Shown: positions 36,401-46,041, counted from the stretch's first letter. The stretch: 64,000 nt of DNA from Cristatella mucedo (GCA_009760855.2 WPIO01000010.1:3319501-3383500), one strand, 5' to 3'. The notes: a model not told the origin generated them from the sequence alone. Translations and numbers: made by a program.

Positions 36401-39400
36401 TGCAGTGAGCAATAAATAACTGCCTGCTGACAGTTTAGAGCCCATGACCATAAGGTGCAAGCACCTTACCCCTAGGCTCGGATAAAAGGACACCAGTCAG
36501 TTAGCACCATTAGGTCTCTCCCATACATATGACACCAAAGGTTCACATGATCACCAACACCTGTACACATTGGTAAAAATGATAATTTTAACAATAATAA
36601 TAAAATATGTGCATAGCACCCCGAGAGAACTAAAACTCGTTCTAGGTGCTTTAAATATGCAGGAAAGATGTCCATTGATAAGCAATACAATCCAATATTT
36701 CAGCCAGCACGAGCACATTAAGGACAATGCCAAGTAATGGAGCAAATGCTAACACACAGCTGGTCTAGCTGACAGCCTACCTATCAGATCTATTCCCCCC
36801 CACCAGGCTAGGCATCGTACCATCTTCTGAATCAAATCGTTAAGCTACACCTCTTAGGAACCTCAAATCCTTTGGAGATCGTGCTTTTTCGTATGCTCCC
36901 AAAGCCTGGAACTCACTTCCGACTGACATCACGACACCCCATAACTTGACATTTAAAAAGAAGCTAAAAACACATCTATTTATCACAGCATTTGTTGGGT
37001 ACACGTGATTCGTTTTTTGTGTGCTGACATGGTGTATGCTGCCACTAACCATATTTGCATGCTGACCCTGTGAATGTCACCTCTAACCATGTTATGCTTG
37101 TTGATATTGAGCATGCTACCACTAACCATTCGATCGTGCTTTCTTTACAGCATATGTAACGTGCCTAGAATGTGATCAAGTTTTCTATACAAATGTATTG
37201 TTATTATTATCTCAGCCGGCAGAAGCCTTTGCCAAACAGGGATAAGAGCTGCACTCTATTTTACAGTCAAACCAAACCTTAAAGACCCACTCGCTTTGAA
37301 GCACATTGAGCCATTGAGACACATCACCACTAGATATGACAAAGTCTCTATTCATTGTGTCCGTGACGTATGCATCTGCAGCCTGTGCAGAGCATGCAAT
37401 CTTGGATTGAGATGGGCAGTACTAAATTCTGTCGTCTGCTACCTGTTGTGAGCGTGTATGCGCGTATTGCCAAACAGCAAACGACTTGGAGCACTCGGAA
37501 CACAAAACGAACTCGACAACGTTTAATCAAAGACTCTTCTGCAGACGTTCTAATCTAACTAGAGCTTCTGTCGTCTGTGCCCAGGAACCCTGCGTCCCGA
37601 TTGGCCAGCGCCGTTGCTAGCGCCAGCAGCAGAATCGCTTCATGTCGATTCATCAGTCAAGGTCGGGAGAGCCCCCCCAGCCTAGTACCGGCAGACAACA
37701 ACATCTAGGCTCGGCACTGTCGTAGGCTAGTGTATGCATTCCTAATTACGATCTCAGCATAACAATGTTTGGGAGCTCGGTCAGAACCTGATAATACTAC
37801 GCATGACAGCAGACTTTCACTTAAATAATAAAAAACATCTTGGGAATTTTTAGCCTGCTGGCATCGTAACTATGTCCTCTTTGGCTTACGACACAAAGCA
37901 GCACACAGCCATAAATTAGAAGAATAACCATCACCACAGCCGTCTTCTTCATTGGCAGCCATTTGTAAGTTAAAAAAATACAGGCCCTAAAAAAACCATT
38001 GCAGCTCAACCACCAACACGTGGGGTTTAATGAAATAACTTTTCAGGTCTCGAATGTACCAACAGACACGGCCCACATCAGCATTCAAAGTTATTAATGA
38101 ACAAGTCCACCATGGCACCAAGCAACGATGGCATGAGTGCAAACAGTATGTCTAGCAAGTAACAAAACGAACCTTCGTCGATGTCAGGAGGCAGACCACC
38201 AACAAAAACTTTCCTCGAATAATGCTCGGGCCGGTCAAAGTGACCAAGACCAAAAGATGGTCCGCCAAAGGAGAGGTCTAGGTTGGCCACACCATGTTCA
38301 AGCATAGCCATGCCATCACTTATCAGGCGCTGGGGATCCTGTTCAGGATGAAGGTAACCACCTATCGGTTAAGATAAAACAGGTGAGCGTTACATTGTAC
38401 ATACAGTCAACAATGATCGCGATACTAAGATCCGACTATCTCCAGCACATTATGCCTAGCTGAGGGGATCAATAGCAGTCACAACCGACCTTTGGCAAGA
38501 CCGTCAAGCCTATAATCTGGTTGGCCAGCCTGTGACATATCAAGAACCCGATTTTGAAGGACATCAAACTGTAGAGTTTCCAAGCCATTTTGGCATAAAT
38601 CCTAAAAAAGTCATCAAGTTATTAGTCAGTCATGCAACAAAACTACGCTCACACCTTTATACAAACCATTACAGGAGTCACTGAAAATCCAGTAGTATGG
38701 ATGCTTACTCACTTTTTCTTTGTACATGCCTGCATTAAATGTCGAGGCAAAGCATTAAGAACATGTTAATGCTTTTTTAATTCTCGCGAAGGACAAGCAA
38801 ATGCAATGATCTGAATGCAAATCAAACAATGACCTCACAATTGAGAGGTGATCTAAATATTCTCTAGGCTGTCAAAAAGCAAATATATAACCGGTGGACA
38901 CTACGTTACCCACGACAATTACAAGTGAGAAAGGTCTGCGTTAAAAGAAGCAGCAATCACATATACACCATTTTGTTAATATTATCGGACCACGGCATTT
39001 ATTACCAAAGTAATGAGGCATTTAAGTCATGCTTACATGCAATCATAAAAAAACAGGCAATCACTAAATGACCCTCGAAATACAAGAGTAAGTGGAGCAG
39101 TGCCATGAGCTGGAAAAATGCTACACAAAAATCATGTGATATTGGTCATATGCCTGCGTGCTGCAGACTGGCTGCAATTACAGCTCCAGTGCGATACACC
39201 ACAGCAATGCAATCTTAGTAGTTTCTGTCGATCCCTAGCACTTCATGAACAGCTAGCAGCATCCTGAATAAGTAACTAAAATAGCCAACGTCACTTTACA
39301 CCAGATGCTCCCATCAGCTACAGAAAACCCGTTTTCTCTGCAGAAGAATACATGTAAATTGACAGGCAATTTAAGGTTGCCAAGAGACAGGCCTGGAGGT

Positions 39401-42400
39401 GACATGACTGAAACAACGCACATAGGTCCAATATCACAAAAAAGCCAGCGATTCACTCTGCTCACTCAACTTCTATAAGCTTGTATTTAATACACGACAG
39501 GCATGTCATGGTGCAACCACGAATTCATGCATAACCATCCACAATGTGCCCATTACTGCATGGTTACCTTTTTTTTTTTACTAGTTCTGTTGCTTCAAGA
39601 TAAAGTGCTAAGTGCCAAGTTTAATTCAGAATCACATAATCTAGGGAAGTAACACGGGTACTGTATATGTGACACTAGATCTCTACATAATTGTGACGAA
39701 GCAGTCTGGTGGGATTAGTGGCTACAGCTACTGTGGCTGTAAATTCGTTCGGGTAATAACAGGGCTTTCTACGATGGCAGGCATATCAAAATTATGCAAA
39801 GCCCGTGAGAATATTTATTGATGGACTAAAATAGAGACATATTCAAATCAGGCGACTGGCTGGGCTGGGCCACTGCATCAGAACGAAAGATCTGTCCAAA
39901 AAAAAGTACTTTACTTGAGATATTGTTGGTCAAGCAAGATTTCTAAGCTCAATTACTTTGCTTGATGGTCATTACGTTTGACAGCAACATAATAACCCTA
40001 AGCACATTGCCAGGCCCAGCAAGTACACGAGCGACCAACAATAACTTGAGTAAAGCACTTTTAACGAATCTTTGTTCGGTGCTGTAGCAGAGGCCCAGCA
40101 AGTCGGCTGACTTGCATGCCATAGAAAGGCTGTGGTGTGATATCGACAGGCGGCAGAGGCTGGTGTTCTGCCTACATCATTAGCCGACCGTTTCAGTAAA
40201 AATTAGACTCTGTGGAATGTAGTGCAGCAGATGAGACACACAAAAGCTGGTTGCCTCTACGGCTGGCCATAAAAAAGAGGTAATCAATAAACGTAGTGGA
40301 ACGACACACTAAACACACACATACCAACAGCGTGCATTCGTTTTTTGGGCTGTCAATAAATATTTCCACAGGCTGTACATAACATTACTATGCCCGGCAT
40401 TGTAAAAAGACTGCTTACTAACTAAACCAATTCATAGCCACATGAGCTGCATCCATACTTCGAGGATTTTTCTGTGACTGAGTGTAAGCTACGCACACAT
40501 TCATCTTAAGTCAGCACGATGTGATCAATGGACAGATTCTTAGCTTCTCTGTAACATCAAGCCATGCAACTGCATCAAAATATCCCCACTAACAAGCATG
40601 CTGGCAAAAGATGGGTTTGAGCAAGGGGATCTAGACTAGACAGCAGCACACGACCACAAAGGAACAAACCACAGTCAAATTCAAGTGACTACTACACAAG
40701 GCAGCCAACCGGAATGCAACACCGGTGGAGAATCTTCATTTTTTTCTGTCAAACTGCACACAGGTGATTTTCTAAATGGCGACTCTTCTTTCGAGCATAC
40801 ACAAGGATGATAGAAAGGGCATTGGGCAATAAAAAAGCGTGGGATAATGCTGGCATTTGCTCAGGCCGTCGGTTTTTCCAAATGGCAATACCTGCCTTCC
40901 CTAGATTCAATGAGCGGTCTATACACAATTTGTCTTCACATGCTACCGTTGACCCGACAAGACTGAGATTTTACAGAGCTAAGCTTCTAAGCACAAAATG
41001 CTACGTAGGCAAGTTTTTGCAGCTAATAATAATAATAGTAATAACAATAATAATGACACGTGTATAGCATGCTAAGAGAGTCAGCCAAGTCTGTCTAGGC
41101 ACTTAACATACACTGAGAAGAAAATACACCAGTCGGTAAAATGCATCAGTGGTAACATGCAGTGTCAGTATGCATAAGCACATAAAGGAAGAGTCATAAG
41201 AACCCAGCAAATGCTGTGAGGAACAGGTGCATTTCCAGCTTCTTTTAAATATCATCAAATCATAGACTGTCATGTTAGTCGGGTGTGAATTCCAGGCTTT
41301 AGCAGCACTCAAACTAAAGGCACGGTCTCCAATGGATCTGAGGCAGAAAAAATCGACTTGTGTCAGACAAGTGGGTCGTACGATGCAAAGCCTGATTAGG
41401 CAGTAGTTCTGATATGCAGGCCGGAGCAAGAAAGCGAAAGGATCTAAAAGTGAGTAAGAGAACCTCGAAGTCAATATGCTGCGTGATTGGGAGCCAGTGC
41501 AGGTCGGCGAGAAGTGATGTGGTATTGCTACTGTGACCATCACGATAGACAAGCCTAGATGTCGAGTTTGGCATCAACTGCATGCACCTTATTTAATAGG
41601 CCGATGTGACATGAAAGCAGTGTTACAGAAGTCGAGACGGGATGTCACAAATGCACGGACCGAATTGGATGTAGTATCCTTATCAGGTCCAAATTTTTGC
41701 AAGGTTACCTACCTGAAAGTAGGCAGACTGTGGACCTGATTCGGTCGTCTAGTGTGAGGTCATTTGGAACAAGACACCAAGATTTCATGAACAGGCTACA
41801 GGAGATATGCTGACCAAGCCTATTTTGATGGATAGGTTTTCCAATTTCTGAGTAACACTAGGTTTTTCCATGACTAGTAAGGTGGTTCCATTGTAATTCA
41901 ATTTGAGAAAGTTTGTTGCCATCCAAGTGTGGAAGTCAGCATTACTGCAGTAATTAAAAGTAGGTGCATGCCACATTCACAGAAAAAAGTCATCGTGTCT
42001 TTAATGACATTCATCCTACGATATCACTCGAGTATGCCCGAGCTGAAGGCAACTAGTGTGCAACAAAAAATGAAGCTCACGCTGTGCAGGCAACATCATA
42101 AAGGCTAGCTGATTCAACTGCCTCATTAATATAGTGGGCAGAAGAGTCGTGGCGGCTACAACTCATGCCGGCATTGGGCAATAACGAATTGGCTGCAGCA
42201 GACTCGAACCCATAATGAGGGTGGTGAAGTATGAGCACCTTACTCGTAGGCTAAACCCAGAGGCTGAATCGGTGAAAACTGCCAATGTGCCTAGCACTAG
42301 AGGCACTTGCTAGTTTTGGGCTAACCCAATGACTCAAATCATTCAGTCATGCCTCTAACCAACCTCATCCTTTGGAGAGCAAGCCTTCAGTTCCAATGCT

Positions 42401-44296
42401 CCCAACGCCTGCAACTTAATCCCAACTGATGTCACGACATTTTCACACATTTAAAAAGAAGCTAAACACCCACCTCTTTCTCACTACATTCACTGGGTCC
42501 GTGTAAATGTAAATTGTCCTTGGTGTGCCTATGAATGCTAACAATGTGCATATCATCCCTTAACAGTTGACATGCTTTCTTTGCAGCATATGTTAAGTGC
42601 CTAGAGTGAGATTTCGATCTCTTAGGGCGCCACACAAATGTCTCACTATTATTACTAAATAAGTAAAACTTGAGCCACGCTAAAAAAGTCACACTTTCAT
42701 GATCAAGAAACAGCAGCAGGAGGTGCAACGCTTCAAATAGACTTCAAGGTTTTGTCACACACATATAGGTCCCTTCATTCTTTGGCTCCAACCTACCTAT
42801 AAGATCTACTGCCCCACCAGGCTAATCATCGTACCACTCGCTTTTTGGAATCTAACTGTTTACCCGTACCTCGTACAAATCTCAAATCCTTCATAGACCG
42901 TGCCTTTAGTTCGTATGCTCCCAAAGCCTGGAACTCACTCCCGACATGTGTCACGACATCTCCTGACTTGTCAGCGACTAAAAATGCATCTATTTATCAC
43001 AGCATTTAGTGGGTCCCGTGATTCGTCCTTTATGTCCTTATGCGTGCTGACACTGCGCATGCTGCCACTAACCAAACTTGCATGTTGACCCTGTGCACAT
43101 GTCACCCCTAATCATGTTATTACTGTTGTTGATTGAGAATGCTACCACTAGCCATTCGATCGTGCTTCCTCTGCAGCAAATGTAAAGTGACTAGAAAGAG
43201 TATGAGTTCTCTAGAGAATGAGGGCGCTATATCAAATGCATTAGTATTAATATTGTTATAAGGTCGATTGAACAACCGTCGGATTTCCAGTAAAGCTTAA
43301 CAATGTGCACTCAACCACTACCTGGGTCATCAGTGGATGGCCGATTTCCTGCATCCCCGACAAGCTGCCACCTTGCCGATAGTCATCCTGCATCAGGTTA
43401 AAAAACGAATTCTGAGGGTTGTAGTGCCGGTTTCCTGCCTGAAATCTCGCTGGTGGTGGTGGGGGCGGCATAAAGTGAGCTGCCGGCGGAGGTGCATGAT
43501 GGCCGTACGTCACGTAGGAGCTGGCCTTGGGCATTCTGCTCGCAGAGGACATGCCGCCAGAATGCTGCTGCTGCTGCGGTCGACCTCGCTGCTGCTGTTG
43601 CTGCTGCTGTTGCAAGGCCACGTTCCACGGCGACATGCTCGGCTGCTGCACGATGCCGGGCCACATTCCAGACGAGGAGGTCCAGGTTTGCTTGCCCGGA
43701 CCAGAATGCTTCGGGTACGACTGGACGTTGTACTGAGCCGTTATGGGTCGCTTCTTCTGGCCTCCCTGGCCGGACCGGCCCGGCTGCCCTTGCATCGCGA
43801 GCCCAGGACCACCACCACCACCGGCGGCGGCGTGCGCGAATGCGGCGGCGGCGCCGCCGTACTGAGGATGCAGCTGCGGCCCGGCGAAGTGCCTGTCGAT
43901 GCCGGGGTGGCTGCCATTTGCGCCATATGGGTACGGTCCACTGTTGAACAGCTGCAAGTTCGGCTGGCCCGGAAAGGCCGCTGCCTGGTCGGCTGCTGGC
44001 GGGGGCCAAATATTTCCCGCGAGCAGGCCCTCCGGTATCTCGGTCGCGCCGAGCGCCGCTGCCACGGCGCTGCGAGCAGCCGCGTGGCTATGGGCGTCGG
44101 TCGAGTCCGCTACCTGCCCGTCCGCCTGCGACACGGCGAGCGCGGGCATTTTGTCGCCCGCGTAATCTTCGTGGTACTTCGTGGACCCGTTCGCGTTCAA
44201 GCCCGACGTGGCCGGTGCCGCTGTGCTATCTTTGGCTTCGTCTTGCATCTCAAGCCGATGCAAGTGTCCGGTCGACGACGAGGCGCAACTGCGCAC
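18173..44296 (-). CDS. CPEB (orb2-like): Cytoplasmic polyadenylation element-binding protein, CPEB2-4/Orb2 class
   Basis: Eight exons join in perfect phase to 2010 bases, 669 residues. CPEB proteins bind U-rich elements in mRNA 3' UTRs and repress or activate translation through poly(A)-tail control; Orb2-type members act in germ cells and synapses. Residues 1-325 are low complexity, Ala/Gly/Pro-rich, with Gln runs at about 229-236 and 241-244, as in prion-like Orb2/CPEB3 N-termini. RRM1 spans about 412-495 (RKVFVGGLPPDID, RNP2-like), RRM2 about 519-600 (KTIFVGGVPRPLRA, then GAGRVAF). The ZZ domain at about 604-660 has CDEC, C-G, FCSN, CLQYYCDGCW, HSRPGREYH. The VFVGGLPPDIDE and PRPLRAVELA motifs place it with CPEB2-4 rather than CPEB1. 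Met17 (44248) is an alternative start. The 3' end is complete, stop TAG at 18175-18173. Confidence 0.95.
19600..19705 (-). mobile_element. LINE-B 3'-tail fragment, minus strand
   Basis: Reverse complement of the LINE-B terminus: ATGTATCTCCATCTGTAACTC and GGGTGTTACGCAGGAGAGTT. Confidence 0.65.
19708..19890 (-). mobile_element. tRNA-derived SINE
   Basis: Minus strand begins TGAGCCGTGATAGCACACTAGG (A-box-like), then GTGGGTTCGATTCCTGCGG (B box), then a body containing TATCGCCACTGCAAGCGG and an A/T-rich 3' tail. Best-preserved copy with that at 21743-21930. Confidence 0.8.
20754..20935 (-). CDS. CPEB (orb2-like): CPEB exon 7 (RRM2)
   Basis: Acceptor TTTTTTAG|TGGAATTG, donor AAGAGA|GTGAGT. Encodes VELALIMDRLYGCVCYAG, then PKGAGRVAFSSQQSYIAAIS and FVQLQLGDIDKR. 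LYGC and QLQLG differ slightly from the LYGG and QLQHG I recall as usual. Confidence 0.94.
20936..23169 (-). other. CPEB intron 6
   Basis: 2.2 kb, AT-rich, containing the SINE at 21743-21930. A segment at about 22320-22730 is richer in GC but has no recognisable coding or repeat signature. Confidence 0.85.
21743..21930 (-). mobile_element. tRNA-derived SINE
   Basis: Almost the same sequence as the copy at 19708-19890 over the tRNA-like head (GGGTTCGATTCCTGTGG on the minus strand) and body, with a TATTATTATTATT-type tail. The close match suggests both are young. Confidence 0.8.
23170..23284 (-). CDS. CPEB (orb2-like): CPEB exon 6 (inter-RRM linker, start of RRM2)
   Basis: Acceptor AATTTCAG|GTACAAAT, donor CGCGCCG|GTAAGA. 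Encodes VQIRPWNLSDSDYVMDGS, the conserved linker, and DPRKTIFVGGVPRPLRA, the first strand of RRM2. Confidence 0.94.
24419..26443 (-). mobile_element. 2-kb non-autonomous DNA element, copy 2 (inverted)
   Basis: Reverse complement of 11587-13593, with near-identical core sequence. Ends are GGGGTAGGCTCCGAAATAAGG (low side) and, reading inward from the high side, GGGGGTAAGTCCGGCAG, giving a GGGGTA.G..CCG terminal inverted repeat. Flanks CTAAAC and CTAAAA could be a short target duplication. It lies in CPEB intron 5. No transposase is encoded. Confidence 0.72.
26612..27209. mobile_element. Small MITE, possibly pogo/Tigger-like
   Basis: Terminal inverted repeats AGTCGTCCCTC at both ends, continuing into TATCGCGG on the left and (inward from the right) TATCGAGGTTAATCAG. 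About 600 bases, no ORF. The 'CAGT..TCCCTCGTTTATCG' style of end occurs in widespread non-autonomous elements; assignment to pogo/Tigger is inference. Confidence 0.55.
27896..28183 (+). CDS. Unrecognised 95-residue ORF in CPEB intron 5
   Basis: Plus-strand ORF opening MQTSMSTTLEFRSLEEDEWE, with a Ser/Thr-rich middle and a VVMWDDKSVSWNK segment. Its composition is protein-like (acidic patch, few rare residues), unlike neighbouring random ORFs, and its start AAATGCAAACG is weak. It could be an unannotated exon, a piece of an unknown transposon protein or chance. No domain recognised. Confidence 0.2.
   Translation: MQTSMSTTLEFRSLEEDEWEGLTLPEVASSSTKESIGTGSSPAATKGTAHFSNLCRVAQKATADRYVVMWDDKSVSWNKNYFPSCLLTTRNKESL
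28925..29405 (+). mobile_element. LINE-B fragment, plus strand
   Basis: Relic of the ORF2 end: YRLAPSYLAEL, then GDRSFCSPGLKLWNSV, followed by the family's CATGTTTCTCATATTC and CTGGCTACTGC 3' region. Several frame breaks. Confidence 0.65.
30085..30284 (+). mobile_element. LINE-B 3' tail, plus strand
   Basis: GACTCTGCTATGCTTCCCAC through TTGGCTACCGAATGCGTATC to GGAGATACATTTTATTACAT. It joins directly to a LINE-A coding fragment at about 30285. Confidence 0.65.
30285..30595 (+). mobile_element. LINE-A ORF2 fragment, plus strand
   Basis: Begins within CAGCTGGTGCAAAACC and encodes a decayed LVQNPAARLVCREHCSCHIT, then LHRLPVNQCIDFKVLLLTFR and a YQAKHSTTHF motif, matching the ORF2 C-terminal region of the LINE-A copy at 55.1 kb. 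Confidence 0.7.
30596..30704 (-). mobile_element. Second tRNA-like SINE family (fragment)
   Basis: Minus strand carries CCTGGATCGAATCCTGCCGG, close to a Pol III B box (GGTTCGANTCC), with GCATGCCGTACGGATGGCCTG upstream where an A box would lie. Sequence differs from the commoner SINE of this window. Confidence 0.4.
30974..32411 (-). pseudogene. Tc1-like transposon with dead transposase
   Basis: A 1.4-kb minus-strand element with matching ends ACAGTGCCTGCCCAAAAAATG (high side, inward) and CACGGTACCTGCCCAAAAAC (low side), and a TA next to the high end. The transposase is broken into frames: an HTH part around TIRKRLNEQGMRSRVAKRKS (31634-31903) and a catalytic part with WQQDNDPKHT (31208-31474). 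Tc1 transposases use a DD34E triad in an RNase-H fold. Here the second Asp (QDNDP) is intact, but the first region reads WAGESKF where family members have SDES, and the third reads NPIKHLW instead of NPIEHLW. Two of three catalytic acids are therefore lost as well as the frame. It sits in CPEB intron 5. Confidence 0.85.
32592..32710 (-). CDS. CPEB (orb2-like): CPEB exon 5 (end of RRM1)
   Basis: Acceptor GTTCACAG|GATACTGC, donor AAGCCG|GTGCGT. Encodes GYCFLLFHEEPSVQALIDAC then KDKP. Somewhat more diverged than the other RRM exons (for example YCF where family members usually have YAF). Confidence 0.92.
33016..33040. repeat. (CT)n microsatellite
   Basis: Run of CT dinucleotides interrupted by one CG. 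Confidence 0.85.
33130..33232 (+). mobile_element. LINE-A 3'-end fragment, plus strand
   Basis: Ends GCAAATGTAAAGCTCCTAG, AGGGATTGAGCTCTCTGAGG, GCTTTATCAAGTGTATTATT, the most intact form of the family terminus. Confidence 0.75.
34657..35290. mobile_element. Foldback (long inverted-repeat) element
   Basis: Outermost 14 bases GTTCGACGAATTAC and GTAATTCGTCGAAC are exact inverted repeats. Complementarity continues along both arms (about 34657-34945 against 35035-35290): for example AATTTCATGCCATTG in the left arm and its complement CAATGGCATGAAATT in the right, and CTACACT..TATT / AGTGTAG further in. The arms have visibly diverged, so the palindrome is old. Short ORFs in the two arms encode partly similar peptides (FHAIA.....ANGL.RRW) purely because the DNA is repeated. 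Resembles a foldback or long-TIR MITE; superfamily unknown. Confidence 0.7.
35441..35530 (-). CDS. CPEB (orb2-like): CPEB exon 4 (RRM1)
   Basis: Acceptor ACTTGCAG|AGGAAATC, donor CCCAAAG|GTGAGT. Encodes EEIMSAFRRFGPLIVDW and PHKAESKSYFPPKG, highly characteristic of CPEB2-4 RRM1. Confidence 0.94.
35708..35760. repeat. 18-bp tandem triplication
   Basis: TGCTTTACTTAGGGAGAT repeated three times with one or two changes per copy. Confidence 0.85.
36331..36482 (-). mobile_element. tRNA-derived SINE, degraded
   Basis: Shares CAACAGCCTTG, ATAGCGACAGAAGAG, a TTGCAGTG body and a CACCTTACCCCTAGGCTCGG head on the plus strand; the B box is eroded. Confidence 0.6.
36590..36760 (-). mobile_element. LINE-A 3'-end fragment, minus strand
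   Basis: AATAATAATAAAATATG tail, then AGCACCCCGAGAGAAC and CTCGTTCTAGGTGCTTTA, reverse complement of the LINE-A terminus. Confidence 0.65.
36770..37212 (+). mobile_element. LINE-A fragment, plus strand
   Basis: Encodes the PKAWNSLPTDITT-like end of ORF2 (AAAGCCTGGAACTCACTTCC), then the full 3' UTR with ACTAACCATATTTGCATGC and an ATTGTTATTATTAT tail. Confidence 0.75.
37440..37760 (-). mobile_element. Possible LTR-type fragment
   Basis: On the minus strand a GC-rich stretch leads to TTTGATTAAACGTTGTCGAG, resembling the polyadenylation region of the other LTR-like islands. Weak evidence only. Confidence 0.18.
38173..38361 (-). CDS. CPEB (orb2-like): CPEB exon 3 (start of RRM1)
   Basis: Acceptor ACCGATAG|GTGGTTACC, donor GACGAAG|GTTCGT. 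Encodes GGYLHPEQDPQRLISDG, then EHYSRKVFVGGLPPDIDE, the first strand of RRM1. The intron between exons 2 and 3 is only 128 bases, the shortest in the gene. Confidence 0.93.
38490..38601 (-). CDS. CPEB (orb2-like): CPEB exon 2
   Basis: Acceptor TTTTTTAG|GATTTATGCC; 37 codons starting DLCQNGLETLQFDVLQ and ending DGLAK plus one base at AAAG|GTCGG. Phase fits both neighbours (0 in, 1 out). Linker between the N-terminal region and RRM1. Confidence 0.85.
41015..41990 (-). mobile_element. LINE-A fragment, minus strand (ORF2 C-terminal half)
   Basis: From the (TAA)-rich tail at 41024, reading the minus strand backward, through AKAWNSHPTNMT, LADLHWLPITQHIDFEVLLL, to a upstream RT-palm segment TWMATNFLKLNYNGTTLLVM at 41785-41976. 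Multiple frame breaks. Confidence 0.8.
42103..42270 (-). mobile_element. tRNA-derived SINE, degraded
   Basis: AGCTGATTCAACTGCCTC, GCAGAAGAGTCGTGGCGGC and GCAGACTCGAACCCATAA (B-box complement) identify the family. Confidence 0.65.
42380..42655 (+). mobile_element. LINE-A 3' fragment, plus strand
   Basis: AAGCCTTCAGTTCCAATGCTCCC through the truncated 3' UTR to TCGATCTCTTAGGGCGCC and a TATTATTACT tail; part of the 3' UTR is deleted. Confidence 0.6.
42745..43255 (+). mobile_element. LINE-A 3' fragment, plus strand
   Basis: Starts in the FKVLS..TFRSLHSLAP coding region, passes AAAGCCTGGAACTCACTCCC and ends GGGCGCTATATCAAATGCATT. It stops about 70 bases before the donor site of CPEB exon 1. Confidence 0.75.
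43322..44296 (-). CDS. CPEB (orb2-like): CPEB exon 1 (N-terminal, poly-Gln)
   Basis: Encodes residues 1-325 and ends CATCCACTGATGACCCAG|GTAGTGG in phase 0. GC-rich with CAG/CTG-dense Gln runs on the coding strand (43568-43614 region). Long ORFs on the opposite strand here are antisense shadows. Contains KKRPITAQYNVQSYPKHSG and a poly-Pro tract before SFFNLMQDDYRQGG. Confidence 0.93.
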
Positions 44297-45330
44297 ATGC
44301 GCCGCGAGCTAGCGTAGGCAAAGGCGCGCTGTCTCACCGGCCGAAAAAAATTCACGTTCGCAGAACGTATAACGCTACCAGTTTACCGAGGTATGTCACA
44401 GCAGACCAGCTCTTTTCATCTGGGGGCCGTCACTGGGTTCCGTTGGTGCCGCCGCAAGCCAATGCCGGTCCAATGATGAATGGAGTTTCGGTAGTCCGGA
44501 AACCCTGACTACAGACACGTATGTGTTATGCCCTGATATTCTGAAGTGAGCATCGCAGGCGAACGATAAATAGCTGGGGATCGGCTCGGGATTAATATTC
44601 CCACGTAAGCCGACGCCCGTGGACGGCAGCAGCTCAACCTGGGCTCAGAGGCAGCCTATCCGGTCATCGGCGGATGCCACAACCCTCTTAGAAGGTCACC
44701 TTAAAATCAAATATTTGTTTAAATAATTATTTGCATCAGCGCTGCAGCATTTTTGAAAAAAGACCGATAAAGCAGTCATGGTGTCCTTGACCTGGAAATC
44801 TTTTCCGGTGCGATGTTATAGCAGTGTATTTGCTGCGTCGTCACATCTATATGGCTGAGCAAGAGGCCGGATATTCTGAGATACAGAGCATCGCAGCCGA
44901 TAGGTATATCTGAGAGCGCTGTGAGAGGGGACGCGCGTTCACTTCTGTTGTGTCGCGTACGGGCGTCCCTTCTCGCATCGGCTGGTCTAGCCGCACCACA
45001 TTCGCTGTAGCGCCGGCGATAATATCCCGCTAATGAGTTCGTGCATATCGCGCTTTCATCCGTAGCAAACACCACTGTTTGCTCGGCCGGAATTTGCTGG
45101 TAGCTCTGGTGTCCCTTCGTCCCACCACCAGCCCCTCCCATGACAGCTGTCTGCCGTATTTGCTCGATTCTTTTGGGTCGTGCGCTCGCACAACTGGGCA
45201 TATTCCATATCCGGAACTGCGCCCTGTGTGGAGCCGAGCTTGAGATGCGCGTAGCGTATGTGAGCGTTTGCGTGCCATGCAATTTTCAGCACCAGCGCGC
45301 ATTCTTTGTGCTATCGAAAGCGGACAGATA
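43400..45330. promoter_or_regulatory. CpG-rich divergent promoter region (CPEB / MARCH5)
   Basis: GC and CpG content rises over CPEB exon 1 and its upstream flank and falls again by about 45.4 kb. The CPEB start codon (44296, minus) and the first MARCH5 exon I can identify (46042, plus) point away from each other. The region between probably holds both transcription starts. No TATA box can be assigned. ORFs here on both strands (e.g. 44776-45282 minus) are GC-driven and lack domains. Confidence 0.5.
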
Positions 45331-46041
45331 TTTTGCATCGCTTGAATACGGCCGTAGCCGGGAAGGTGGGGTAAAAAACCATTTCAGCTTTTCTGTCCAG
45401 AAGAACGTGAAGGTGTTCTGTTTATGAAGTAATTAAATTTAGGATTTGTGTGGTCACTCGCTTTATGCTGCTGCACCGGGTACGCGTCGGAAGAAACTGT
45501 CAGACACGCCCAGCAGCCTGCCGCGGCATAAATCACTGTCTTTAATATTAGGTGACTTTGTGCCGTTTATGCGCATTCTTCGGCCCTTTTGGCAGATCTT
45601 CATGCAGCGTGATACGTGGTGCGGACTTGAGGGGGAGCAAAGGGTGTCAACATGGAGGAGAAGGGGCAGGGAGTCCTGCATGCACTACTGAAACAGCTTC
45701 TAAAACATCCAGCACATTTTGTCCCAAAAGTCGTAAAACAGGCTTTTGTGTGATGTGTAAACGCCTCACGGGTGCCCTATTAACATTGGTGGACTGCAGA
45801 ACCAGTTTGCATATGAGTAATAGAAATGATTTTAATCATACTTTTATACGATCGATAGTTTTACATAGAATTCACAATCACAAGCTTTTTTCATGTTGTA
45901 ACACAAGTATAGGCACACCTTTGCATGCTAGCCTGTTGCATGCTTAAGCAACTTTCGTTTTGTGTGTGTCTTGCTCGGGCATTCATAGTGCAGCTTAAAG
46001 CAAATTTATCTATTTTTCAAACATTTATGTTTCCTTTGTAG

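Larger units (their letters stand above)
35531..38172 (-). other. CPEB intron 3
   Basis: 2.6 kb. It contains an 18-bp triplication (35708-35760), a SINE (36331-36482), opposing LINE-A pieces (36590-36760 minus, 36770-37212 plus) and a possible LTR-like segment near 37440-37760. Confidence 0.85.
38602..43321 (-). other. CPEB intron 1
   Basis: 4.7 kb. The 38.6-41.0 kb part has no recognisable element. The 41.0-43.3 kb part is filled with LINE-A pieces and one SINE. Confidence 0.8.

Noticed and set aside
43337-44317. 326-residue plus-strand ORF and other long ORFs over CPEB exon 1
   Set aside because: They are antisense or off-frame shadows of the GC-rich N-terminal CPEB exon, rich in Arg/Cys/Leu runs from reversed CAG tracts.
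44776-45338. 168- and 102-residue minus-strand ORFs upstream of CPEB
   Set aside because: Overlapping frames in a GC-rich promoter region without domains. They could lie in 5' UTR, but there is no evidence of translation.
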